From positions 99,854 through 163,853 of the forward strand of contig CACBAO010000002.1 of NCBI GenBank assembly GCA_902537235.1: 64,000 bases of DNA, read 5' to 3'. Shown here piece after piece: positions 1 through 9,317 of this stretch. How positions within the stretch are numbered: the first letter of the stretch is position 1; each line of letters begins with the position of its first letter. This DNA is from an uncultured Alphaproteobacteria bacterium. Lineage in GTDB: Bacteria > Pseudomonadota > Alphaproteobacteria > Rhodobacterales > Rhodobacteraceae. The notes beneath the pieces were generated by a model that did no database searches, was not told where the DNA came from, and saw only the letters and a list, made by a program, of their open reading frames with translations. The position numbers were made by a program, and so were the translations under genes.

Positions 1-868
1 AATCTATGGGGCAAAGGATGATTGTGATCTTACAAGAAAGCTAATTACTGACTTGTATTCAGATCTTGAGCATGGAAAAACCTTAGATGAACGTGAGTTA
101 GATATTTATTTCCAGCAAATTGAAGATCAAAAAGTCAAGCAAATTAAAAATATAAAAAAAAGCAGTAAAGTCGTTAATAAAAGTTCAAACTATTTAGAGA
201 TTAAAACTCAAAAAAAGTTAGTACAGGCTAAATCGAATAATCAAAATTCTTTCATAAATTCGATGCTAAGTAAGGAACTTGTTTTTGGTATTGGCCCAGC
301 TGGAACAGGAAAAACATATCTCGCGATTGCGGTGGGGGTTTCTCTATTTTCTCAAGGCCTAGTTGAAAAAATCGTTTTAACTAGGCCTGCTGTCGAGGCT
401 GGCGAAAGATTAGGTTTTTTGCCAGGTGATATGAAAGAAAAAGTAGATCCGTACATGCAACCTCTATATGACGCGCTTAACGATTTTCTACCTGTTAAAG
501 TTGTGTCAAAAATGTATGAAAGGGGCTCAATAGAAATAGCCCCGTTAGCTTTCATGCGAGGGAGGACACTCAAAGATTCATTTATTGTGTTAGATGAGGG
601 CCAAAATGCATCACCTTCACAGATGAAAATGTTTTTAACTAGGTTAGGTATAGGCTCAAGAATGGTCGTAACAGGTGATATAACTCAAATTGATTTGCCT
701 AAAGGATTTAGGAGTGGGTTGGTCGAAGCAGCTGAAATTTTGTCAAATATGAAAGAAATTGATTTTATTAACTTCAAAGATGTTGATATCGTAAGACATT
801 CTTTAGTAAGAAAAATAGCTAGAGCTTACGAAAAAAATCCAATAGTAAGCCTAAAGTCAGAAAACTAA
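1..868 (+). CDS. phoH: PhoH family ATPase, 5'-truncated by window edge
   Basis: This is a PhoH/PhoL-type P-loop protein, probably a nucleotide-dependent RNA-handling factor. The tracked start at base 53 is only a TTG inside the gene. The same frame stays open back to base 2 and reads like the family's N-terminal region, so the true start lies left of the window. A Walker A motif GPAGTGKT sits at about residues 81-88 of the tracked protein and a Walker B FIVLDEGQNAS near 178-186. The family usually has over 300 residues, which agrees with a missing N-terminus. It heads a run with ybeY 3 bases downstream, a common proteobacterial pairing. The family is certain from motifs; the exact biochemical role of PhoH proteins is not settled. 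Confidence 0.95.
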   Translation, partial: IYGAKDDCDLTRKLITDLYSDLEHGKTLDERELDIYFQQIEDQKVKQIKNIKKSSKVVNKSSNYLEIKTQKKLVQAKSNNQNSFINSMLSKELVFGIGPAGTGKTYLAIAVGVSLFSQGLVEKIVLTRPAVEAGERLGFLPGDMKEKVDPYMQPLYDALNDFLPVKVVSKMYERGSIEIAPLAFMRGRTLKDSFIVLDEGQNASPSQMKMFLTRLGIGSRMVVTGDITQIDLPKGFRSGLVEAAEILSNMKEIDFINFKDVDIVRHSLVRKIARAYEKNPIVSLKSEN

Positions 869-871
869 AAA

Positions 872-1375
872 ATGACGATTAGAGTATCAGTTAATTATAA
901 CGATCCAAGATGGAAACGCTTTAACTTAGCTTGCTACATAAGGTTGTTATTATCTAAAGTTGCTCAGATACATCAGATAAGGTTGAATAAATTTTCTCTA
1001 TCGGTTTTAGCTTGTAGTGATGTTAAAATTAAAGAGCTCAATAGAGAACACAGAAAAAAAAACAAAGCAACTAACGTCTTAGCGTGGCCGGCTATGCATA
1101 ATTTTTGTAACCTTAACCAAGATTATTTATCTAACGATGAAAATAAATATTTGTTTTTGGGAGATATAGCAATATCTTATGAAAGATGTTTGAGAGAAGC
1201 ATCTTCCCAAAATATTCAATTCAACAAATATTGTTGCAGATTGTTAATTCACGCAATACTCCATTTGTTGGGCTATGACCACGATATATCCGTCAGGGCT
1301 TCGAAAATGCAATTAATGGAGACTAGGGTTTTAAATTCTGTCCTGACAAACAGACCAAAGTTTATTAATATTTAA
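872..1375 (+). CDS. ybeY: Endoribonuclease YbeY (rRNA maturation factor)
   Basis: YbeY is a zinc-dependent single-strand endoribonuclease needed for 16S rRNA 3'-end maturation and ribosome quality control. The signature HAILHLLGYDH gives three metal-binding histidines, at about residues 127, 131 and 137 of 167. The usual upstream element TDVLSFP appears here as TNVLAWP. Length is normal for the family. It starts with ATG three bases after phoH stops and is followed by the CBS-domain gene, the standard phoH-ybeY-corC order, which suggests one transcript. Confidence 0.95.
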   Translation: MTIRVSVNYNDPRWKRFNLACYIRLLLSKVAQIHQIRLNKFSLSVLACSDVKIKELNREHRKKNKATNVLAWPAMHNFCNLNQDYLSNDENKYLFLGDIAISYERCLREASSQNIQFNKYCCRLLIHAILHLLGYDHDISVRASKMQLMETRVLNSVLTNRPKFINI

Positions 1376-1391
1376 TTAGAGTATAATTTGC

Positions 1392-2201
1392 ATGTTAAAG
1401 TTGATTGTGAAAAGTTTTTTTGACAGACTGGCATTTACAAAGAAGCCAAGAAATTCTATTGAGAATAAAAATGTAGAGCCATCTGGTCAACATATTGTTC
1501 AAAAAGAAATATCTTTTAATTTGCATAATCAGAGAGTTGATGATGTTGCTATACCAAAGGCAGATATTGTGGCTGCTCCTGATAAGATTACTTTATCCGA
1601 GCTGACAAAAATATTCAGAGAGTCAAACTTGACTAGGTTGCCCATATTTAAAAGTACTCTTGACGATCCAATTGGTTTTGTGCATTTGAAAGATCTGGCA
1701 CTCAAAAGCGGATTTGGCAAACAGAAAAAGTTTAATATTACAGATCTAATTCGACCTCTGATATATGTTCCTCCCTCCATGACACTGGGTACTTTGTTAC
1801 AAAAGATGCAAGCTGAGCGAATTCATATGTCACTGGTTATAGACGAGTATGGGGGCGTTGAGGGGCTATTGACAATTGAAGATCTTCTAGAGCAAATAGT
1901 TGGCGAGATTAATGATGAACATGAATTAAAAGAAGACCTTTTATGGAGCAAAGAAAAAGAAAATGTTTTCATAGTGAATGCCAGACTCAACTTAGAGGAT
2001 TTTAAAGCACAAGCTGGTGTGGATTTGACAAAAAAAAGAAATGGCGAAGAGTATGATACTATTGGAGGATTAGTATTTAATGTGACTAATCGAATTCCTT
2101 CTCGAGGGGAAGTTGTAACAGATTCTCTAGGAAATGAATTTTCAGTATTAGAGGCTGACCCTCGAAGTATAAAAAGGTTGAGGCTTAATTTAAGAAGTTG
2201 A
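1392..2201 (+). CDS. CorC/TlyC-like CBS-domain protein
   Basis: This is a cytosolic CBS-pair protein of the CorC/hemolysin-C group. Two CBS repeats lie at about residues 54-175, including the typical IDEYGGVEGLLTIEDLLEQ segment, followed by a C-terminal CorC_HlyC (transporter-associated) domain at about 190-268. There is no DUF21 membrane domain, so it is the short soluble form. The family is linked to magnesium and cobalt efflux, but hemolysin annotations are historical. It lies between ybeY and lnt, as in many proteobacteria. The substrate is unknown. Confidence 0.9.
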   Translation: MLKLIVKSFFDRLAFTKKPRNSIENKNVEPSGQHIVQKEISFNLHNQRVDDVAIPKADIVAAPDKITLSELTKIFRESNLTRLPIFKSTLDDPIGFVHLKDLALKSGFGKQKKFNITDLIRPLIYVPPSMTLGTLLQKMQAERIHMSLVIDEYGGVEGLLTIEDLLEQIVGEINDEHELKEDLLWSKEKENVFIVNARLNLEDFKAQAGVDLTKKRNGEEYDTIGGLVFNVTNRIPSRGEVVTDSLGNEFSVLEADPRSIKRLRLNLRS

Positions 2202-2204
2202 TTT

Positions 2205-3743
2205 GTGATATCTAGGATAATAACACTTTCAAAGTCTGTTTTTTTTAGATTTTTTTTATTCGGCTTAGTATTAGCCTTTACACAAGAGCCATTTAACTTG
2301 CCTTATTTCACGTTTTTGGTGTTGCCATTGGTTCCCTATTTGGCAATAAAATTTTTAAAAACTTCTACAGAGTATTTACTAGCTGGCTTTGTTTTTGGTA
2401 TTGGTTATTTTGGTCTAACGTTCATTTGGATAATTAACCCATTTTTGGTAGACCCTCAAAAGAATATTTGGCTAGCGCCCTTTGCTTATATTTTTTTTAT
2501 ATCCTCACTATCTTTTTTTTGGGCTCTAGCGTTTTATCTCTCGAACTTTTTGATGAGAGATGAGCAAAAATATCAAAAAAAAGTATTTTTTTTGTCAATT
2601 CTTTTTGCCAAAGCTGAGTTGTTGAGATGTTATATGTTTTCAGGTTTTCCATGGGCAATACTGTCTTACGCTTGGTTAGATACTCCGGCAACCATTTTTA
2701 TAACTTGGTTTGGACCATATATTTTTAATTCATTTATTGTTCTCGTAAGCTTTAACTTATTTTATTCTTCAGTTCTAAACAGTACCCTAAAAGTTATTTT
2801 TCTAGTCACGTTACTATTGGGCTTAAAAGATGAATATTTAGATAACAGTTTTCAGGAAGAGGGTGAGTATTTGACTTTACGGTTAGTTCAACCGAATATC
2901 AAACAAGGAGATAAGTGGAAAAAGGAGAATGAATCAAATCATTTGGAAATATTAATTAACTTGAGTAATAACGGTCCAAGGCCTGATCTGGTTATTTGGC
3001 CAGAAACGTCTGTCTACTGGCTACCTGAAGAAAACTCAGAGAAACTCAAAAACATAGCTGGGCAAGTTAAGTCACCTTTGATATTTGGAGGTTTGAGGTT
3101 CAATAGAGATACTAAAAAATTATTTAATGCGGTTTTCTTGATTGATAGAGAAGGAAAAATCCAGAGTACTTATGACAAGACATTTCTGGTTCCTTTTGGA
3201 GAGTACCTGCCACTAGGAGGATTACTAAAACACTTTAATATCTTTAATAATAGCTATCGATTGATTGATGGTTTTAGTAGCGGTACGGGCTTGAAGTTAA
3301 TAAAGAATTCAGAACTCCCAACCTTCCTTCCGCTTGTGTGTTACGAGGCCCTATTTTCAAATGAAATTTTAGGAAAAGTTAATGAGGCAACGTGGGTCTT
3401 GAATGTAACAAATGATGCTTGGTTTGGAAATGGTGGCGGCCCAAAGCAACATTTAAATATTGCAAGAATGAGAGCATTAGAAAATAATATTCCCCTCATA
3501 AGAGTCTCAAATAATGGTATTTCCGCAAAAATTTCTAAGAATGGAAAAATCGAAGAATACATTGCACTGAATAAGAGGGGGTTTTTGGATATTGAGCTTG
3601 GCTTGAGCGATGCAAGAGAAAGTACAATCTATTCTAGAATTGGTAAAGACGTTTCATCCTATTTACATTTAATGCTTTTATTAAGCCCTCTTTTATACTA
3701 TTCAATATTGAGCAAAAGAAAAAAGGGAGAGCAAAGTGGCTAG
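2205..3743 (+). CDS. lnt: Apolipoprotein N-acyltransferase
   Basis: Lnt transfers the third acyl chain to the N-terminal cysteine of lipoproteins in the inner membrane. The first 205 or so residues hold several hydrophobic spans, followed by a nitrilase-fold domain. The catalytic triad is visible: Glu267 in WPETSVYW, Lys325 in [12 protein letters not shown] and Cys379 in PLVCYEALF. Its 512 residues match the family length. The start is GTG, three bases after corC. The 3' end overlaps metK by 8 bases, so translational coupling is likely. The partner enzyme gene lgt is also in this window, at about 51-52 kb. Confidence 0.97.
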   Translation: MISRIITLSKSVFFRFFLFGLVLAFTQEPFNLPYFTFLVLPLVPYLAIKFLKTSTEYLLAGFVFGIGYFGLTFIWIINPFLVDPQKNIWLAPFAYIFFISSLSFFWALAFYLSNFLMRDEQKYQKKVFFLSILFAKAELLRCYMFSGFPWAILSYAWLDTPATIFITWFGPYIFNSFIVLVSFNLFYSSVLNSTLKVIFLVTLLLGLKDEYLDNSFQEEGEYLTLRLVQPNIKQGDKWKKENESNHLEILINLSNNGPRPDLVIWPETSVYWLPEENSEKLKNIAGQVKSPLIFGGLRFNRDTKKLFNAVFLIDREGKIQSTYDKTFLVPFGEYLPLGGLLKHFNIFNNSYRLIDGFSSGTGLKLIKNSELPTFLPLVCYEALFSNEILGKVNEATWVLNVTNDAWFGNGGGPKQHLNIARMRALENNIPLIRVSNNGISAKISKNGKIEEYIALNKRGFLDIELGLSDARESTIYSRIGKDVSSYLHLMLLLSPLLYYSILSKRKKGEQSG

Positions 3744-4902
3744 AAAAGATTACACGTTTACTTCTGAGTCAGTTTCAGAAGGCCACCCAGACAAAATATG
3801 TGATAGGATTTCTGATGCAGTTCTAGATTTTTGTGTAGAAAAAGATAGCTTCGCTAGGGTGGCATGTGAGACTTTTGCTACGACTAACACCGTTGTAGTA
3901 GGTGGTGAAGTGGGGTTCAAGTCTGATTCAGATTCTCATGCTCTTGGTTCCGAAATAAATTCCCTCGTTGTAAATGTAGTAAAAAAAATTGGGTACGAGC
4001 AGGAAGGGTTCCACTGGAATAACCTTAAAGTCTCAAATTTTATCCATCAACAATCAAGTGATATCTCTCAGGGCGTTGATAAAGATGGAGCAGGTGATCA
4101 GGGTATAATGTTTGGCTATGCAGTAAATGAGACAGAGGAGCTAATGCCTGCCCCAATACATTATTCTCATCTAATTTTAAAATCTTTGGCAAATGCAAGG
4201 CATAAAAAGATAGCTAGTAGTCTTGGGCCAGACTCCAAATCTCAACTTACGTTTAAGTATGAAAATGGAAAGCCTGTAAGTGTTGAGTCAATAGTTTTAT
4301 CAACTCAGCATCTTGATAAATCACTTTCTTCCCAAGACGTAAAAGAAATAGTAAAACCATACGTTTTGGAGGTAATTCCAGATAAATGGATTTCCAATAA
4401 AACTGTTTGGCACATAAACCCGACAGGAAAGTTTGTAATCGGAGGACCAGATGGTGATGCGGGCTTAACGGGAAGAAAGATTATTGTGGATACGTATGGT
4501 GGAGCAGCGCCACATGGTGGAGGTGCATTTTCTGGTAAGGATCCAACTAAGGTGGATCGGTCAGCGGCTTATATTTCTAGGTATTTAGCTAAAAATATTG
4601 TGGCCGCTGGAGTAGCATCCAAGTGCCTTATTCAGCTTTCATATGCGATTGGAGTTTCAGAACCATTATCAATTTATGTAGATACCTATGGTACTGGAAG
4701 TAAGTATGAAAAAAAACTAGAAGAAATCTTGCCTAAAATAGTAGATTTATCCCCGAAGGGAATAATAGAAAAACTAGGTTTAAGAAAGCCTATATACGAA
4801 AAAACTGCAGCCTATGGACATTTTGGAAGAACACCTGAGAGCGATGGTAGTTTTTCTTGGGAAAAAACCGATCTTGCAGATCACATCACAAAAAATCTTT
4901 AA
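3736..4902 (+). CDS. metK: S-adenosylmethionine synthetase
   Basis: MetK makes S-adenosylmethionine from methionine and ATP in the cytosol. The N-terminal motif SEGHPDK (His17) and the glycine-rich [19 protein letters not shown] segment are clear, and 388 residues is the normal length. The start is a GTG preceded by GGGAGA, inside the end of lnt (8-base overlap). trmB, a SAM-dependent tRNA methyltransferase, follows 12 bases later. No SAM riboswitch is possible upstream because the space is lnt coding sequence. Confidence 0.98.
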   Translation: MARKDYTFTSESVSEGHPDKICDRISDAVLDFCVEKDSFARVACETFATTNTVVVGGEVGFKSDSDSHALGSEINSLVVNVVKKIGYEQEGFHWNNLKVSNFIHQQSSDISQGVDKDGAGDQGIMFGYAVNETEELMPAPIHYSHLILKSLANARHKKIASSLGPDSKSQLTFKYENGKPVSVESIVLSTQHLDKSLSSQDVKEIVKPYVLEVIPDKWISNKTVWHINPTGKFVIGGPDGDAGLTGRKIIVDTYGGAAPHGGGAFSGKDPTKVDRSAAYISRYLAKNIVAAGVASKCLIQLSYAIGVSEPLSIYVDTYGTGSKYEKKLEEILPKIVDLSPKGIIEKLGLRKPIYEKTAAYGHFGRTPESDGSFSWEKTDLADHITKNL

Positions 4903-4914
4903 TAAGAGAAAATT

Positions 4915-5580
4915 TTGGTTGAGTTGCAAAACGATTCTAGCCTCAGGTTAATAAAAACCTATGGGCGATTAAAAGGAAGGACTCTTTCAAAAAACCAAAA
5001 ATTAGGCTTAAAGATGCATAAAGAAAAGTATGACTTCTCTATAAAAACAAAAAAAAAAGTTTGGTTAGAAGTTGGCTTTGGAAATGGGCTCCATTTAGTT
5101 GAGTTAGCAAAGAGAAACTCTGATAAACTTATCATAGGAAGCGAAGTTTATGAAAATGGCGTCGCTACCACATGCTTTTCTTTGTTTCAGAATAAAATAA
5201 AGAATGCTAGAGTTTTTCACGGAGACGCGAGAATATTACTACAGTCATTTAAGGTTGAAGCTATTGACCGAATATACATTTTGTTCCCAGATCCTTGGAC
5301 AAAAAAGAGGCACAAATCAAGACGCTTGCTTTCATTGACAAATATCGAAATTTTTTCAAAAATTTTGAAATCGAGGGGAGCCATTTGTGTAGCTACAGAT
5401 GTAGAGGAATATTATTTACAAATTGAAAACGCTTTTTCAAAATTATATCAATTCGAGAGGCTACATGCATCGCCCAAGGAAAAAAACTTAAGCTTCTTTT
5501 TAGATGTAAAAACAAAATACGAGCGGAAAGCAATTAATATAGGATTGACCCCTTCTTATCTTGTTTACAAAAAGGTTTAA
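4915..5580 (+). CDS. trmB: tRNA (guanine-N7-)-methyltransferase
   Basis: TrmB methylates G46 in the variable loop of tRNA using SAM. The SAM-binding segment VWLEVGFGNGLHL and the family motif LFPDPWTKKRHKSRRL are both present. A TTG start is chosen because the conserved N-terminal YGRLKGRTLS element lies upstream of the first ATG (base 5013). Starting there would remove it. Length 221 is typical. It sits right after metK, the gene for its cofactor, as in many alphaproteobacteria. Confidence 0.93.
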   Translation: MVELQNDSSLRLIKTYGRLKGRTLSKNQKLGLKMHKEKYDFSIKTKKKVWLEVGFGNGLHLVELAKRNSDKLIIGSEVYENGVATTCFSLFQNKIKNARVFHGDARILLQSFKVEAIDRIYILFPDPWTKKRHKSRRLLSLTNIEIFSKILKSRGAICVATDVEEYYLQIENAFSKLYQFERLHASPKEKNLSFFLDVKTKYERKAINIGLTPSYLVYKKV

Positions 5581-5619
5581 CGTTGCTAACTGTTTGGTGG
5601 AAATTCGAGTACTAAGCAA

Positions 5620-6927
5620 ATGATAACAGTTAATAGATCAAAAAAGTTGTCGGGATATATCTCAATCCCAGGTGACAAATCCATTTCTCACAGGGCTGTC
5701 ATTTTTGGCTCTCTTTGTATTGGAAAAACAACTATAGAAGGACTATTGGAATCTGAGGATGTTCATAGAACCATTGAAGCTGTCAGACAACTTGGAGCAA
5801 GAGTAAAAAGGAAAAATGATAAGTGGGAGGTCGATGGCTTTGGAGTAGGGGGCTTTACAAGTCCCGAAAATGTGATTGATTGTGGAAACTCAGGAACAAC
5901 TTGTAGGTTGCTAATGGGTGCTATCTCCACAACTCCAATATCTGCCACATTTATTGGTGATAAGAGTTTATCCCAAAGACCTATGGATAGAATAATACAG
6001 CCCTTAAGTGAAATTGGTGTCAAATGTTCTGCACGAGAAGGCTCCTTCTTACCAATAACTCTGGAAGGAACGTCGAGTGCGATGCCTAGTGACTTCGAGT
6101 CAAAAGTAGATTCTGCTCAGGTAAAATCTGCAGTACTTTTAGCAGGCCTAAACAGTAGGGGTGCTACGAGATATGTTGAAAGAAAATTGACGCGTGATCA
6201 TACAGAAAGAATGTTAATGTTTTTTGGTGGAAAAATCAAAACCCAGAAAACTGAATATGGGTATTACCATTCTCTCGAAGGACTTCAGGAGCTGAAGCCA
6301 CAAGAAATTTCAATTCCTTCAGATCCCTCTTCTGCATCTTTTTTTATAGCCGCTGCTCTGATGGTAGAAGGCTCGGATGTTACAATAAAAAATATCTGTA
6401 TGAACGAAACAAGAATAGGGTTTCTAAAAGTTATAAATAAAATGGGAGCCAGAATAGAGGTGTATAACAAAAAAGCTGTTTGTGGTGAACCTGTGGCAGA
6501 CTTAAGAGTAATATCTTCAAGGCTCAAAGGAGTGAAGGTTCCAAAAAACATTGTTGCTTCAATGATTGATGAATTTCCTATTTTAGCAGTGTTAGCTGCT
6601 GTAGCTGAAGGTAAAACTGAAATGAGGGGAATAGAAGAGCTTAGAGTTAAAGAAAGCGATAGGATTTTTTCAATGGCTACAGGCTTAAGAGAGTGCGGGG
6701 TCAACGTTTCCTACGGGGATGACTATATGACAGTCGAAGGGGTGAGGAAAGTAAAGGGAGGGCAATTGATAAATACTTTTAATGATCACAGAATAGCAAT
6801 GTCATTTATATGCTTGGGTCAAGTTACCCAAAAACCTATTGAAATCAGCGAGACGATTTCAATAGGTACAAGCTTTCCAGGGTTCATTGAAAAGTTTAAG
6901 GAAATTGGAGCAAACTTATCAAGTTAA
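5620..6927 (+). CDS. aroA: 3-phosphoshikimate 1-carboxyvinyltransferase (EPSP synthase)
   Basis: AroA joins shikimate-3-phosphate and phosphoenolpyruvate in the aromatic amino acid pathway. PGDKSISHRA at residues 17-26 and the later VKESDRI segment are diagnostic. The PEP-site loop reads GNSGTTCRLLMG, with Gly at the position equivalent to E. coli Gly96 and no Pro after the loop Arg. QRPMDRI and DSAQVKSA resemble the non-enteric (class II-like) subgroup. Length is 435. cmk follows without a gap, and its likely start lies inside the last codons of aroA, the usual alphaproteobacterial aroA-cmk-rpsA order. Confidence 0.96.
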   Translation: MITVNRSKKLSGYISIPGDKSISHRAVIFGSLCIGKTTIEGLLESEDVHRTIEAVRQLGARVKRKNDKWEVDGFGVGGFTSPENVIDCGNSGTTCRLLMGAISTTPISATFIGDKSLSQRPMDRIIQPLSEIGVKCSAREGSFLPITLEGTSSAMPSDFESKVDSAQVKSAVLLAGLNSRGATRYVERKLTRDHTERMLMFFGGKIKTQKTEYGYYHSLEGLQELKPQEISIPSDPSSASFFIAAALMVEGSDVTIKNICMNETRIGFLKVINKMGARIEVYNKKAVCGEPVADLRVISSRLKGVKVPKNIVASMIDEFPILAVLAAVAEGKTEMRGIEELRVKESDRIFSMATGLRECGVNVSYGDDYMTVEGVRKVKGGQLINTFNDHRIAMSFICLGQVTQKPIEISETISIGTSFPGFIEKFKEIGANLSS

Positions 6928-7595
6928 AAGAACCAATAATAATTGCAGTAGATGGCCTTTCGGCCTCAGGTAAAGGGACTATTGGAAAGATTATAGCTAA
7001 GTATTTTAATCTTCAGTATCTTGATACTGGTCTCCTTTATCGTGCAGTAGCATATAAATTTCTAAAATATAAGATTGCTGTATCTACCAATGATGCTATT
7101 TCTTTTGCAAAAAATGTTAAGCTGAAGGACCTCGATAACCCAGAACTAAGATCTGAGAATTGTGGTAACCTAGCTAGCAGACTAGCGGGATGCGATAGGA
7201 TAAGACAAGAACTGATTCTGTTTCAAAGAAATTTTCCTGATAAAAAGAATGGCGCCGTTTTGGACGGAAGAGATATAGGCAGTATCATTTTCCCCAATGC
7301 CAAGATCAAATTTTTTATTACTGCAGATCTATCGGTGAGAGCTCAGAGGCGTAAAGTAGATTATAAAAAAATGGGGCAAAAATATTCAGTGAAAGATATT
7401 ACCAACAAACTAAGGGAAAGAGATAAAAGAGATAAAACTAGGAAAGTTTCTCCGTTGATTTGTATGCCAGATGCAATCGTTTATGATAATTCAGGTATCT
7501 CCTTAAAAAGATTGAATAAAGAAATTATTGAAATTGTGGAAAAAAAGTATAAAAGTCTAAATCTTGATATAAACGTTAAAAAATCAGTTAAATGA
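6918..7595 (+). CDS. cmk: Cytidylate kinase with no canonical start codon
   Basis: Cmk phosphorylates CMP and dCMP using ATP. The ORF track shows only the last third (from a TTG that is an internal Leu at 7260), because the open frame contains no ATG, GTG or TTG before that point. Read from 6900, the same frame gives IIIAVDGLSASGKGT (P-loop), then YLDTGLLYRAVAYKF and LDGRDIGSIIFP, all conserved Cmk blocks, with no stop. The frame is closed upstream by a TAA at 6897. I infer initiation at ATC 6918, 7 bases after GGAG, overlapping the end of aroA. A sequence error is the alternative. The family call is certain; the start is not. Confidence 0.9.
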   Translation: MKLKEPIIIAVDGLSASGKGTIGKIIAKYFNLQYLDTGLLYRAVAYKFLKYKIAVSTNDAISFAKNVKLKDLDNPELRSENCGNLASRLAGCDRIRQELILFQRNFPDKKNGAVLDGRDIGSIIFPNAKIKFFITADLSVRAQRRKVDYKKMGQKYSVKDITNKLRERDKRDKTRKVSPLICMPDAIVYDNSGISLKRLNKEIIEIVEKKYKSLNLDINVKKSVK

Positions 7596-7622
7596 CCTGG
7601 TCTTTTTTTAAGGAGATAATTA

Positions 7623-9314
7623 ATGGAAACAGCTAACAATATGGCTGAATTTGAAGCCCTACTCGAGAAGAGTTTTGAGAGTGGGACACCTAAAGAAAAT
7701 ACCGTTGTAAACGGTACTATAATTGCTATTGAAGCAGGCCAAGCAATTATTGATATTGGTTATAAGATGGAGGGTCGCGTTGATGTTAGAGAATTCACAA
7801 CGTCTGCAAGTAAAGAGAAAGAACTTAAGATTGGTGATCAAGTAGAAGTGTATTTAGAACGCGTTGAAAATTCCAAAGGAGAAGCTGTTGTTAGTCGGGA
7901 AAAGGCTAGACGGGAAGAGGCATGGGATAAATTAGAAAAGGCGGCAAAAACGGAAGAGAGAGTGGACGGTATAATTTTTGGAAAAGTAAAGGGGGGCTTT
8001 ACAGTAGACTTAGACGGAGCAATAGCATTCTTGCCGGGAAGCCAAGTAGACGTTCGCCCTATAAAAGACACAATGCCTTTAATGAATGTACCTCAACCAT
8101 TTCAAGTTCTTAAGATGGATAGGAAAAGAGGAAACATCGTGGTATCCAGGCGAGCGGTTCTAGAAGAGTCTCGCGCAGAGCAAAGAGCAGAGCTCGTTGG
8201 TAATTTGGCAGAAGGGAATACTGTTGAGGGTATAGTCAAAAACATAACAGACTACGGTGCTTTTGTGGATCTTGGAGGTTTAGATGGTCTTCTTCATGTA
8301 ACAGACATTGCCTGGAAGAGAATTAATCACCCGTCTGAGGTTTTGAGTTTGGGAGACTCCATCAAGGTTCAAATCATAAAAGTTAATAAAGAGACTAATA
8401 GAATAAGTCTTGGAATGAAACAGTTGGAGGTCGACCCATGGGCTGAAGTAGAAACTAGGTTTCCGCTTGGATCAAATCAAAAGGGAATAGTAACTAATAT
8501 AACTGATTATGGTGCATTTGTTGAGTTAGAGGCTGGTGTGGAAGGACTTGTACATGTTTCGGAAATGTCTTGGACAAAGAAGAATGTTCACCCAGGAAAG
8601 ATACTCTCGACAAGCCAAGAAGTTGAGGTCATGGTGCTAGAACTCGATAAGGAGAAGAGGAGAGTAAGTCTTGGGCTTAAACAAATACAAGGAAATCCAT
8701 GGCAGAATTTTGCTCAGACTAATTCAGTGGGATCTATTCTTGAAGTTGAAATTAAGAATATAACTGAGTTCGGACTATTTGTCGGTTTGGGTAATGATAT
8801 AGATGGAATGATCCATCTTTCAGATTTGGATTGGGAAAAAACTAGAGAAGAAGCTCTAAAAGATTATAAAAAAGGAGACCAAGTAAAAGCAAAGGTGACT
8901 GATATAGACGTCGAAAAAGAAAGGATTTCATTATCGATAAAGGCACTGGAAAGGGATCCTTTTGATGAGGTGTCAAATACTTTAAAAAAAGGCAGCACTA
9001 TTACGGCCGTGGTGTCGAAGGTTGATGATGCTGGAATTGAAGTTGATTGTGATGGTGTTAAAGGCTTTATCAAGCGATCCGATCTTTCAAGAGATCGAAA
9101 CGAACAGAGACCAGAAAGGTTTTCTGAAGGTGACAAAGTAGACGCTAAAGTAGTGAATTTAGATAAATCTGCAAGAAAAATCACTCTTTCAATTAAGGCT
9201 TTAGAATTAGCGGAGGAGAAAGAAGCGGTTGAGCAATATGGGTCTACTGACTCTGGCGCCTCGCTAGGTGACATTCTAGGCGCTGCGCTCAAAGATCAAG
9301 ATAAAAAAAGTTAA
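7623..9314 (+). CDS. rpsA: 30S ribosomal protein S1
   Basis: S1 binds mRNA on the small ribosomal subunit and helps initiation on structured or weak-SD messages. The 563-residue protein holds six S1 (OB-fold) repeats. The best-conserved repeats include KNITDYGAFVDLGGLDGLLH at about residues 206-225, TNITDYGAFVELEAGVEGL at about 292-310 and KNITEFGLFVGLGNDIDG. The ATG start is preceded by AAGGAGA with good spacing. It follows cmk by 27 bases, the classic cmk-rpsA order, with ihfB close downstream. It is acidic and highly charged, as expected. Confidence 0.98.
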   Translation: METANNMAEFEALLEKSFESGTPKENTVVNGTIIAIEAGQAIIDIGYKMEGRVDVREFTTSASKEKELKIGDQVEVYLERVENSKGEAVVSREKARREEAWDKLEKAAKTEERVDGIIFGKVKGGFTVDLDGAIAFLPGSQVDVRPIKDTMPLMNVPQPFQVLKMDRKRGNIVVSRRAVLEESRAEQRAELVGNLAEGNTVEGIVKNITDYGAFVDLGGLDGLLHVTDIAWKRINHPSEVLSLGDSIKVQIIKVNKETNRISLGMKQLEVDPWAEVETRFPLGSNQKGIVTNITDYGAFVELEAGVEGLVHVSEMSWTKKNVHPGKILSTSQEVEVMVLELDKEKRRVSLGLKQIQGNPWQNFAQTNSVGSILEVEIKNITEFGLFVGLGNDIDGMIHLSDLDWEKTREEALKDYKKGDQVKAKVTDIDVEKERISLSIKALERDPFDEVSNTLKKGSTITAVVSKVDDAGIEVDCDGVKGFIKRSDLSRDRNEQRPERFSEGDKVDAKVVNLDKSARKITLSIKALELAEEKEAVEQYGSTDSGASLGDILGAALKDQDKKS

Positions 9315-9317
9315 TAT

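Noticed and set aside
3600-3760. SAM riboswitch before metK
   Set aside because: metK starts inside lnt, so no untranslated leader exists.
6285-6704. 139-residue minus-strand ORF inside aroA
   Set aside because: It lies wholly antisense to a well-conserved gene and has no recognisable domain; it is a shadow frame.
8864-9292. 142-residue minus-strand ORF inside rpsA
   Set aside because: Antisense shadow of the S1 repeats, Ser-rich because of complementary codons.
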